DNA of 64,000 nucleotides from assembly GCA_020226215.1 (NCBI GenBank), contig CM035226.1:61961455-62025454 (forward strand), in the 5' to 3' direction. Both the position numbers and the translations under genes were made by a program. Numbering within the stretch: the stretch's first letter is position 1; each line of letters begins with the position of its first letter. This DNA is from Sindora glabra. Taxonomy: Eukaryota; Streptophyta; Magnoliopsida; Fabales; Fabaceae. Below are positions 24,170 to 34,619 of this stretch, one piece after another. The notes under the pieces were generated by a model that had not been told where the DNA came from, ran no database searches, and saw only the letters and a list, made by a program, of their open reading frames with translations.

Positions 24170-26132
24170 TATAAAATTTCAAAATAGGATAAGAAAGTTT
24201 ACATAAAAGTTTTCTTTAGAAAATATGCTAAGTAAAGTAGAAGTTTCAAATAGGAATTTTATTAGAAAATATCTGAATCAGAAAATCTAGTAGGAAACTC
24301 AAGTGAAATTTGAGAAAAATGTAAAAATAATTTGGGCATAAGCCTAATTAGAATTTTTATAAAAATTTTATTAGGCATCAAAATAGATTAAAATCTAATT
24401 AAAAAACCAATAATAGGGTTAGAAAATTTTGCATATAAATTTATTGGAATTCTAAAACCCAAATACACTCAAAAGTGAGAAATTAAGTTGAAAATTAAAT
24501 ATAATAGTTTAAAAACTTTTAGGCTTACTTAAAATAAGTTTATTAGGCCAAAAATGCGTATGAATTCAAAAATGAAAGTCTAGAACAAGGCCTAAAGTGT
24601 TTAAAAATCCTAAAGGCAAAAATACAAGAAGTGAAAAATTAAGGCTAATTTGTAATAAATCTTTTTTATCCTTTGAAATGGCTTATTTTCATTGATCTTA
24701 AGGTAATAATTTTTTGAACATATAGGACCATTTGGTCATCCCAAAAGGTTAGTCACATGTCTAAGATTTTCCAATATAATAAATAGAAAATTGAAGATTT
24801 TTTTCGATTAAGATTTAGAAGTTTATATATGTGTTAGGTCGTTTTGAAGCAAAAAAAAAATTACTTCTTTTGGATGGGTTAGAACTATAAGAAAGAGAGA
24901 AAACTGGGTGAGAATTCAAGTCTTTATTAACCATTAAAAGGTGTTGTAAGAGGATTTCTAAAGAATTCTAGTAAGTGACTAAGTGCTGTTCAAGAAGAAT
25001 TGGCAAGGATTAGATATCAAAAATTTAAGGTGAGTGCTAACTCTCTCTTATTTTTATGGTTATCTCATAAGAGATGATAGCACGATCTTAGTATATTAAT
25101 GTTAAAAATTTTGGACAAGATACTCATAAAATTTTATTAGGAAAAATGAAAATAAAAATTAGTTGAAATGAAAATAAATCTCCCTAGTGAAATTGAATAA
25201 AGGTTTTAGTCATTCAACATATTTAGGGGGCTAGAAAATTTTTAAAAATTTAATCCTTAACATTTTAAAGTTATAATTAGTGTTAGGATGATTGTAAAAG
25301 AAATTGAAAATTTTTTAAAAATTTTAGATGCATGAAAAATAAAGTTATAAATGAAATACTCAAAACTACCAATTTCAAAACCTTATTCTATTAGGTCTCA
25401 GATTTTGAATTATTTAAACCATCAAATGATTGAAAAAAAATTATAAAACTTTTCAAATATGATATCTAAGATGTTAATAAGCTTTATTCAAAATTTATTA
25501 GCAAATAGAGTTAATTTGATTGCCCAAATTATAGTTTTATTTTTACAATTACATTGCTATCCAAATTTGATAGCTCTAGGTTTAAGGCTTTAGTGCATTA
25601 ATAAAGACATGAAATTTATTACATAACAAATAACTTATTCTTTATTCAATATGTTAAAAATGTCATGGCAAAGTTTAGAAGCAATTAGTTTCCATTTGAA
25701 TGATAAGAATTGGCTTGAATTACAAGTGTTCATATATTGTCCTATTCTGGAAGCCTTGTTTTTTTACTGTGTGAATAGTAACTTGAGGCTATAAAACTTC
25801 TAAAACAAATAATGTTTCATGCTTACAAATATATTAGAAATATGAGATAAAATTTTGATGAATTATAGAATTGTTTTGGAGCTTTTGGAACTTTAATTAA
25901 TAATATAAATCCCTAATTTTTAATAAGTAGAATATCAACAAAACTTATAAGAAATATTGTAAACAATAATAAAAACTTATATTCTAAGTTTAGATATTTG
26001 CGTCCTTTGATAATACTAATTTAATAAAGATATTAGAATATTGTAGAGGCTTGTAAAAATATCTATTTAATATATTAGTACTAATTAGGTATCTTCACAC
26101 TAGCCACAATAACCATGAGATGGGTTGTGCCA
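24170..26132 (+). repeat. 5' LTR of the Tekay element, with a 0.9-kb deletion
   Basis: Aligns with the 3' LTR from its first base (TATAAAATTTC against TGTAATATCCC, mostly C-to-T or G-to-A changes) to its last (GGGTTGTGCCA against GGGTCAAGACA). It is 1,963 bp against 2,883 bp. The segment matching 32,805-33,735 of the 3' LTR is missing at about 25,975. Solo LTRs elsewhere in the window retain that block, so this is a deletion here rather than an insertion in the 3' LTR. Confidence 0.88.
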
Positions 26133-26136
26133 AAGT

Positions 26137-26148
26137 TAGTAGTAGAGC
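26137..26148 (+). other. Primer binding site, initiator tRNA-Met type
   Basis: TAGTAGTAGAGC lies four bases after the 5' LTR and matches the usual plant primer binding site TGGTATCAGAGC at 9 of 12 positions. It is where reverse transcription would be primed. Mutated, in keeping with the age of the element. Confidence 0.7.
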
Positions 26149-26579
26149 ATGATCCTACATACCAATAATCTTTTCAGATAGAGCGTTAGTGGGCGCTAGT
26201 TAGATTATGGAGATTCTATAAAGTCCATGGAAGAACAAGTATCAATCGTTATGGATCTATGAAAATTATAAATATTTATTACTCTTTCTTTAGAATTAGT
26301 ATTTACTTATTAAAGTTATTCTAGAAAATTATGGTTAGGAAAAGGCAAACTCAGCCTAGAATACCTTAATGACCTACTAGAGCACATTTAAAAATATTAA
26401 AAAATAAGACATCAGTAAATATACCTTTAGAAAATCCATAAAGGGTAGGAAAAGAATAGCTTAAAGATTCAACATGGGCTTTAATGTTATAGTAGAGCTC
26501 AGAAAAATTTTTGAACTAAAATTAAAACCCCTTTGCTCCACTACCACCTAGATAGAAAATTCCCTTATGCCTCCAAGAG

Positions 26580-27450
26580 AAAGATTATAAATGGTGCATA
26601 AATTTCAAAAATTAACCCCCTAAAATATGACGATATGGATCCTATAATGGACTTTTATCAATTTATAAACCAAATAGAAAGAGCTTGCAAACAGATAAGA
26701 TGTGATGAGAATATGATGGTAGAATTAGTGGATTACTAACTAAATGATGTTGTTAATTTTTTAATGTGTCCATAACATCGAACCTAATATTGTTACTTGT
26801 GAACATATTACTTGAAGGCAATTTCAAATGGAGTTTATGGATATATTTTTACCCTCAAGTGTTTATAAAGCCAAGGTCCATGAAATTTGAAAGATTAACT
26901 TAGGAATCCATGACAACGGCACTATATAATGCCTAATTCACTAGGCTATCTCAATATGCAAAACATTTAGTGCCTACTACGAAAATGAGGGTAAGTTAAC
27001 TTGTGAACAGTCTTTGAGACTATTTCTATGATCAAGTAGACATCTCTAGCAATACAATATAAAAGCAAGCCCTGAATAAAAAATCAAGGTAAAGCTATAT
27101 GCTAAAGATAAGGAAAATTGGAAAGCGAGCTTGGAAGTAATAAAGAGGTCAAAATTTTAGGAAAGGAGTAGTAGAGACATTGGAAAAAAAAGGCAACCAC
27201 TCAAAATATGTTAGTTGGGAGTAAGCAAGCTAGTAAAAATAAAGCTAATCAAAGAAGACTTTTAAAGAGAGTTTCTAACAACAAGTATGAAAGTGGCTTT
27301 AATGTTTTTAATCAAGCTTATCCATTTCTCCCACCACCAAGCAGACCCTTTCAATGTGCACAATGTAATTTTAGTCATTTTGGACAATGTGGATCTTGCT
27401 TTAGATGTGAACAAATGGCGCATCAAGCATTTAAATGCCTAACTACTTAA
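26580..27450 (+). pseudogene. Tekay gag remnant with CCHC zinc knuckle
   Basis: Gag forms the virus-like particle and binds RNA. The capsid part is seen near 26,610-26,740 (KYDDMDPIMDFYQF, then INQIERACKQIRCDEN) after a frame change that follows FQKLTP and a stop. The nucleocapsid zinc knuckle is intact at about 27,385-27,440: C-FR-C-EQMA-H-QAFK-C, a perfect CX2CX4HX4C. Stops and shifts between the two parts break the frame. An open frame at 27,208-27,450 covers the zinc knuckle only. Confidence 0.8.
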
Positions 27451-27599
27451 CAAGAAAGTAATGTCATGAACCCTAGCATACAATCCACTTAGATTACAAT
27501 CCCAACAAAGCCTTCAATAGCATTAGGAAAGAAAAACATGGGAAAAGAATTAGTTAGAACATACACTTGGGTATATGCATTGATGTGTCAAGAAACCTA

Positions 27600-27965
27600 A
27601 GCGTTCAATGTAATGGTGACAGGTACGAAATTAGTCAAAACATTTCTTGTAAAAGTATTATTTGATTTCGGTGCTAACATTCATTCATATTAAAAAATTT
27701 AGGATAAAAACTTTTATAATTATTAGATGAGTTAGATGAACCCTTAGTGGTAAATACACCAATAAGTGAAATGATGCTAACAACCTATAGTGTTAATAAT
27801 TATGTAATTCAAATAAATTATAATCCAACATCAACCAATTTGATTGTGTTGAAAATGATGGATTATGATATAATTTTGAGGATGGATTGGTTATCAAAAT
27901 ATCAGGTTCATATGGATTGTTATTATAAAATAATCATATATCAACCAAATAAGGGCAAAGTCTAA
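27600..27965 (+). pseudogene. Tekay aspartic protease remnant
   Basis: The protease cuts the polyprotein. The catalytic signature is readable near 27,660-27,690 as LFDFGAN, where family members have LFDSGA: the catalytic Asp remains but the Ser is replaced by Phe. The C-terminal part at 27,747-27,965 reads DYDIILRMDWLSKYQ, against the usual DVILGMDWL, with the glycine lost. Frames between the two halves are broken. Confidence 0.75.
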
Positions 27966-28089
27966 ATCTTTCAAGGTAAAAAGGTAGGAATACCTATTTT
28001 TATGTCATGTACAAAAGTTAGTGAATAAAGAATGTGTCATAAGGATAACTTTAGTAAACAAAGCTAAAAAAGAAAAAGTAAAGGTATAT

Positions 28090-29330
28090 TAGGTTCCTGT
28101 AGTAAAAAAAAATTCTAATGTTTTTCCGGATGATTTACCTAGATTGCCACTAGATCAAGAGATTGAATTTACAATTGACATCATCCCTGGAATAGACTTG
28201 ATATCTATTGCTTCTTATGGAATAGTGCTAGTAGAATTAAAAAAATTAAAGGAGCAATTGCAAGATCCACTAGATAAGGGTTCTATACAACCTAATATAT
28301 CACTATGGGGAGCATTGGTGTTGTTTGTGAAAAAGAAGGATGGATCATTGCGATTATATATTGATTATCGATAGCTAAATACTAAGAATAAGTACCCTTT
28401 ACCAAGTATTAGATGATTTATTTAATCAATTGCAAGGTTCTCCATACTTCTCAAAAGCTAACTTGCAATCCGGCTATCATCATCTAAAGATATGGAAAAT
28501 GGATATTTCAAAAATAGCATTCCGGACTTGTTATAGCCATTATGAGTTTTTGGTTATGTTGTTTTGATTAACTAACGCTCCTACAACAATTATAGACTTG
28601 ATGAATGGTATTTTTAAACATTTCTTGGATAAATTCATCATTATGTTTGCTGATGATATTTTAGCATATTCCAAGGAAGAACATGCCTAAGATTTGAAAA
28701 TCATATTACAAACACTATGAAAGCATAAGCTATATGCTAAATTCCTAAATGTGAATTTTGAATGAAGAAAATTCATTTTCTAGGCCATATGATGTCACAA
28801 GAAGGAATACAAGTAGATCCTAAAAAGATTAAGGTTTTGCTCAATTGGCTACAACCTTCCTCGGTGATAGAAATGCCAAATTTCTTAGATTGGCAAACAT
28901 GCTTATAAAGGATTTTTCAAAAATAGCTACACCACTAACTTAATTGACTCATAAAGGAGTCAAATTTATGTAAAATAATAACTGTGAAAGGAATTTCCAA
29001 AGATTAAAGGAATCTCTTACTTATATTCTAATGGTGAATTGCTTAACAATGCAAAAAGATATGTGGTGTATTGTGATGTGTTTAGAGTGGGATTGGAATA
29101 TTTATTAATATAACAAGGAAGGGTAATAGCCTATGCATCTTGTCAATCAAAGAAACATGAGACAAATTATCCTATTCATGATTTGAAAATGGCAGCTATA
29201 GTATTCACCTTAAAGATATGGAGACATTATTTGTATAGGGTTACTTGTGAAATTTATACAAATCATGAAAGCCTCATATATATTTTCAAACAAAAGGAGC
29301 TTAATATAAAACAAGAAAGTGGATAGAGTT
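28090..29330 (+). pseudogene. Tekay reverse transcriptase and RNase H remnant
   Basis: RT copies RNA into DNA; RNase H removes the RNA strand. The N-terminal palm reads LPLDQEIEFTIDIIPG, then WGALVLFVKKKDGSLRLYIDYR (28,144-28,374), followed by a stop and frameshifts. QLQGSPYFSKANLQSGYHH lies near 28,425-28,485. The catalytic motif survives as FADDILAYS near 28,644-28,672. RNase H appears at about 29,050-29,330 with YVVYCD, VIAYASCQSKKHETNYP and FTLKIWRHYLY, typical Tekay-lineage wording. Numerous stops mean no activity. Confidence 0.85.
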
Positions 29331-29639
29331 TATAAAACATTATGACTGCTTTATTCATAATTATCTAGACAAAGCTAATGTAGTTATTGATGCCTTAAGT
29401 TGAAAAAACTCTTGAAAATAGAAGGAAGAAATTAGAAAGAGATAAAAGTGTGGAACTAGCTTGTATAACAGTACATTATACTATAGTAAGTCAAATTAAT
29501 GCAGCTTAGAAAGAAGATTTTAAGTATGAGTAACTGAAGAACAAAGCTATAAATGAGGTAGAAATTGATTTGACAATAAATGAAGAGGAAGTAATAAAAG
29601 GTAGAAATCGATTATAGGTGCCCACAACTTTAAGATAGG

Positions 29640-30450
29640 AAATATTGAGAAAGACTCACAAGTCAGCTTATACAATGCATCTCAATACGATAAAAACATA
29701 TCAAGGTTTGAAGAAATTATATTGGTGGGATGGAATGAAGAAGTATCTACAAGATTACATAATCAAATGTCTGACCTATCAACAAGTGAAAGTAGAGCAT
29801 CAATGTCTGGTAGGTTTTTATCAGCATATTTATATTCCTAAATAGAAGGAGGAAAGCATCACAATAAATTTTATAACTAGATTACCACAAACCAACAAGG
29901 GATATGACTCCATTCAGGTGATCGTAAACTGTTTGACAAAGTCTGCACATTTTATATTAAAGAAGATAGCATACACTACATTGTAATATGTTTAGCTTTA
30001 CATAGATAAGATTATTCCATTATATAGCGTGCCACTTACAATTATTTCAAATCGAGGATTATAATTCATATCCCAATTTCAATAGTCATTCTAAGAAACA
30101 CTAAGAACTTAATTGCAATTTAGTACAACATTCCATCCTTAAATTGATAGGTTGTCAGAAAAAATAATTCAAACACCCGAAGACATGCTCATAGCTTGTA
30201 TAATTAAATTTAAAGGAAATTAGGATAAGCATTTGCCACTAATGGAATTCCTTTTCAATAACAGCTACTATATTAGTATACAAATGGCTCCATTTGAGGC
30301 GTTATATGGCAAGCAGTGCAGGTTACCTATTGGGTAGTTTGACCCAAGAGAAATGAAAATGATCAGTTTTGATCATGTGAAAGATGTCATTAATAAGGTT
30401 CAAATAATTAGAGAAAAATTACAGGCAACTTAAAGTTAAAATAAATTATA
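29640..30450 (+). pseudogene. Tekay integrase remnant
   Basis: Integrase inserts the cDNA. The zinc-binding domain is at 29,645-29,800: HKSAYTMH supplies the two histidines, and CLTYQQ shows the first cysteine with the second changed to Tyr. The catalytic core follows with DSIQVIVNCLTKSAHFI near 29,909-29,955, LTIISNRGL and the region with MAPFEALYG near 30,285-30,310. Several in-frame stops. Confidence 0.8.
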
Positions 30451-30499
30451 TACAGATAGTAAATGTAGAACATTAGAATTCAAAGAAGGTGATCAAGTA

Positions 30500-30915
30500 C
30501 TTTTGAAAGTTATTGCTATAAAAAGGGTAATGAGATTTGGTAAAAAGGAAAAATTGGCACCTAGATATGTAGGTCCTTATAGAATTGACAAACGAATTAG
30601 AAAAATTGTTTATCAACTAGAACTACTGGAAGACATGAAAGTGATATATTCACTTTTCCATGTATCTATGTTAAAGAAATATATTCCAGATGAATCTCAT
30701 GTGTTGAAACAAATACCAGTAGAATTAGATTAAAAAAACTAGTATACAAAGAACAACCTATATGAATTATTGATCAACAAATAAGAAAATTGCAATCTAA
30801 TGAAATTCTCATGGTAAAAGCAATATGGGAGGAACATGGAACTTAAGAGGCAAGATAGGAATTAGAGAAAGACATGAAAGAAAAGTACCCAAACTTATTT
30901 GGTAAGTTTTCTATC
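30500..30915 (+). pseudogene. Tekay integrase tail and chromodomain
   Basis: The GPY/F-type module is open from 30,503 to 30,733: VMRFGKKEKLAPRYVGPYRI, then YSLFHVSMLKKYIPD. After a stop, the chromodomain remains legible up to about 30,905 as VKAIWEEHGT, a stop, then ELEKDMKEKYPNLF, matching the usual W..HG..EATWE..... KYP.LF ending of plant chromoviruses. Chromodomains of this type are thought to steer insertion to heterochromatin. Confidence 0.85.
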
Positions 30916-30992
30916 TGAAACCATCATACAGTTTGTTAATAATTCTCTGCATTATTATGCAATTTCTTAAAAATTTAAAGATGAATTTTCTT

Positions 30993-31006
30993 AAAGGAGA
31001 AGAACT
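30993..31006 (+). other. Polypurine tract of the Tekay element
   Basis: AAAGGAGAAGAAC lies directly before the TGTAATATCCC start of the 3' LTR, the expected place and composition for the plus-strand primer. Confidence 0.85.
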
Positions 31007-33889
31007 TGTAATATCCCAAAAATAAGATAAGAAGATTTACATAGGATTTTCCTTTAGAAAATACCTTACCTAAAGTAAAAATTTCAAATAGGATTTTATT
31101 AGAAAACATCTAAATCAAAAAACACAATAGGAAACTCAAGTGAAATTTGGGAAAATCATAAAAGTAATTTGGATGTGAACCTAATTAGAATTTTATAAAA
31201 ATTTAATTAGGCATAAAAATATATCAAAGTCTAATTAAAAACCTAATAATAGGTTTAGGAAAATACATGTAGAAATTTATTGGAACTCCAAAACTTGGGT
31301 ACATTGAAAAGTGAAAAATTAAGCTAAAAATTAAACAGATTAATTTAAAAACTTTTAAGCTAACCTAAATTAAGTTTCCTAAGTCCAAAATGCATATGAG
31401 AGTTTAGAAATAAAATCCCAAAACAAGGCCTAAAAATGTTTAAAATCTTAAAGGTAAAAATACAAGAAGTGGAATATTAAGGCTAATTTGCAATAAACAA
31501 TTTTTACCCTTCAAAGTGGTTTATTTTCATTGATCTTAATGTTATAGTTTTCTAAACATATAAGGCCATTTGGACATCCTAAATGGTCAACCACATGTCC
31601 AAGATTTTTTCAATATAATAAATGAAAAATTGAAGATTTTTTTGTAATTAGGGTTTAAGGTTTTATATATATGATTAGGTCATTCTAAAGAAAAAAATTT
31701 GCTTCTTCTTGGGTGGGTTAGAAATGTCAGAAAGAGAGAATATTAGGTGAGAATTCAAGTCTTTATTAACCATCAAGAGGCATTTCAAGAAGATTCACAA
31801 AAAATTCTAGTAAATGATCAAGTACTGTTCAAGAGGAATTGACAAGGATTATATATCAAAAAATTTAAGGTGAATGCTAACTCTCCCTTATTTTTAGGGT
31901 TATCTCATAAAATATGATGGTATGATTTTAGTATATTAATGTTAAAAATGTTAGGAAAAGGATTCACAAAATTTGCTAAGGAAAAATAAAGATAAAAATT
32001 AGTTAAAATGAAAATAAAGTTCCCAAGTAAAACTAAATAGAGGTTTCGATCATTCAATGTATTTAGAGGTTGGAAATTTTTTAAAATTTCAAATCTTGGC
32101 ATTTTAAAGTCATAACTAGTGTTAGGATGATTGTAAAAGAAATTGGGAATTTTTAGAAATTTTTAGATTCATGAAAAATTAAGTTATAAATGAAATACTC
32201 AAAACTACTAATTTCAGAACCATGTTCTATAGATCTTAGGTTCTGAATTATTTGAAATATCAAATAATTGAAATTTTTTCAAATGTCCAAATATGATATA
32301 TAGGATATTAGTAAGCTTGTATCAAAATTTGATAGCAAATGGAGTTGATTTGGTTACCTAAATGATAGTTTTGTTTTTATAGCTCCAGTACTATTCGAAT
32401 TTAGCAGCTTTAAGTTTATGTCTTTAATGCATTAGTAAAGCCATGAAATTTATTAGAAAAAAATTAAGTTATTCTTTATTCAACATGTTTAATATGTCAT
32501 GGCAAAGTTTGGAAGCAATTGGTTTCCATTTGAATGATGAAAAATAACTTGAATTACAAGTGTTTATATGCTATTTTATTTTGGAAGCCTTATTTTGTTA
32601 CTATGTGAACAATGACCCGTGGCTATAAAACTTGTAAAATGAATAATGTTTCATACTTCCTAATATGTTAAGAATATGAGATAAAGTTTTGGTATATTAT
32701 ATGTTTTAGAGCTTCTAGAACTCTAGTCAATAACATGAATCCCTAATTTCTAACAAGTAGAATGTTAGCAAAATTTGTAGGAAATATTGTAAACAATGAT
32801 CAAAACATAAGAAGTCATTTACATCGTTAAGAAATGTTATCATTGATATGGTAGTAAGACCCAATCTTGATAACAATGCTTAAAAGATGATAATGAATAT
32901 GAGAGAATGGCAAATTACATAAGATATTTATAACATGGTTGGCATTTAGTCATATCCATTAGAATAAATTTAATAGTTGATGTTCTAACATTTCATTACT
33001 ATTTATTGTGAATCGTGAAGGGGAGATACAATATCCTTCACAAAGAAGGAAAAGCATAGTTAGTAATAGAGGAAAAAGGTAGGTTAGCTTATGCCTAGGG
33101 TAGCAGGGATAAGATTGGACTGAAGATATAAGATGAAACTTATATACCTACCATTATTGTTTTCTATAATAAAATATATCAATGATATACTTGAGAAATT
33201 TTTTTTATAAAACACTAAATAGTAATTACACATAAAAAATGTGACTAATCTTTTATGGTGAAAACATTTTGAATAAGGTGATGGGTAGCCATTCACTAAG
33301 TATATTTTATACTCACTCTCTTGTTAAATTAAATTACAAGTATGGATCATAAAATTAATGGAGTAGATTGATATTTATGTACCGATCTTCCAATCCTTTC
33401 ATGGCACCCATGAGATACTTCTTCGATATAAAGTGCAATTTATGCCTCTAAACATAAAAGTAGATTACAAACTAATACTTAGAAAAGTAAACTCAAAGCT
33501 TAATATTATTATAATATATGCTTTGTATGGGGTTCCCCCACCTAAATGCTAAGCTAATAATAAAGCTTTTTCTTCCTCCTTGGAAATAGATTTGGAGGAA
33601 TGGAACCCAATGGATCCAACTAAAAGTCTAATTCATTTGATATATTATGTAAATTACATTTCTATATAAATAATTTTTAGATATGTATATATATACATAT
33701 ATATTAAATTTTAGAACTTTTAATGTATATAATTTATATTTTGAGTCTAGATATCTACATTCTCTAATAATATTAATTTAATAAAGATATCATAATACTA
33801 TAGAAGCTTGTAGAGATATCTATTTTGTGTGTTAATATTGATTAGGTATCTTTACATTAGTCAAGATAACTATGAGATGGGTCAAGACA
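31007..33889 (+). repeat. 3' LTR of the Tekay element
   Basis: 2,883 bp from TGTAATATCCCAAA to GGGTCAAGACA, followed by the target duplication ACATA. It contains the GGTGAATGCTAACTCTC block (the first LTR has GGTGAGTGCTAACTCTC at 25,030), which probably lies in the transcribed leader, and the CACAAAGAAGGA block shared with the solo LTR at 12,859. Confidence 0.9.
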
Positions 33890-34619
33890 ACATAATTAAT
33901 AAGAAAATTTTAAACCCTTTTTACCTGATTTCCTAGGATCACATTCCTTTTTAATACATTTATCCCTTATAATCATATATAGATACTTTAAACATAAAAT
34001 AAAAATGTAAAGAGATAAAAGGATCCTTTTGCTTAATTCCCTTAAATAGGAAAATAATATTCATTTTACCTCCATTAAAAAACACTTAGTAGGTCACTCT
34101 TGAAATAATGCTTAAAACTAAATTAATCCAAGGAGTTGGAAAGCCAAAAAAGATAAAACTTCCTTAATACAATTCCATTCATGAATATCATATACTCTTT
34201 CAAGATCAAGTTTAATTATCATGCTTCTAATTTTAGCTCTTGATTTATCTATTATGTGTATGATTTCCCTTAGCAAGTTTCCTTTTTTGAACAAAAGTAG
34301 TCTAAAAAGGTGAAACCAACCTTTTATGCAAAGGTTTTAGCTTTGCAATCAAAATATTTGATGTAATTTTAAGAGTGGTATTTCATAAGCTAATAAGTCT
34401 ATAAGCATTTATAATTTCATGAATTTAACCTTTAGGAACTAAAGAAATGAAAGTTCTATTCAACCATTTTGGAAAATTGCAAGAATTAAATATTCATCTA
34501 ACACAATTACAAACTAAATCACCCATATGCTTCCCCCTAAAATATTTGAAAAAAAATGGTTTGCACCCAAAACTTTAGCAACCTTTTAGGATTTAAAGGC
34601 CATATGAAATTCCTTATTA
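33890..34619 (-). pseudogene. LINE reverse transcriptase, central part
   Basis: Minus-strand remains of the L1-type RT palm. MIIKLDLERVYD is readable near 34,220, corresponding to the KxDLxKAYD block with its catalytic Asp. GIKQKDPF follows near 34,035, corresponding to GxRQGDPxSP. The Tekay element inserted right after this block and the solo LTR at 34,625 right before it. Frames are broken by stops. Confidence 0.75.

Larger units (their letters stand above)
24170..33889 (+). mobile_element. Tekay/Del-type chromovirus (Ty3/gypsy), complete but inactive
   Basis: A 9.7-kb element in the order LTR, primer binding site, gag, protease, RT, RNase H, integrase, chromodomain, polypurine tract, LTR. 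Target duplication is ATATA (24,165-24,169) against ACATA (33,890-33,894), a single C-to-T difference. It was inserted into the RT domain of the minus-strand LINE just before the FADD motif position. Every domain carries stops or frameshifts. By eye the two LTRs match at roughly four positions in five, which suggests an old insertion. Lineage is called from the RT and RNase H wording, the long LTRs and the C-terminal chromodomain. Confidence 0.92.
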
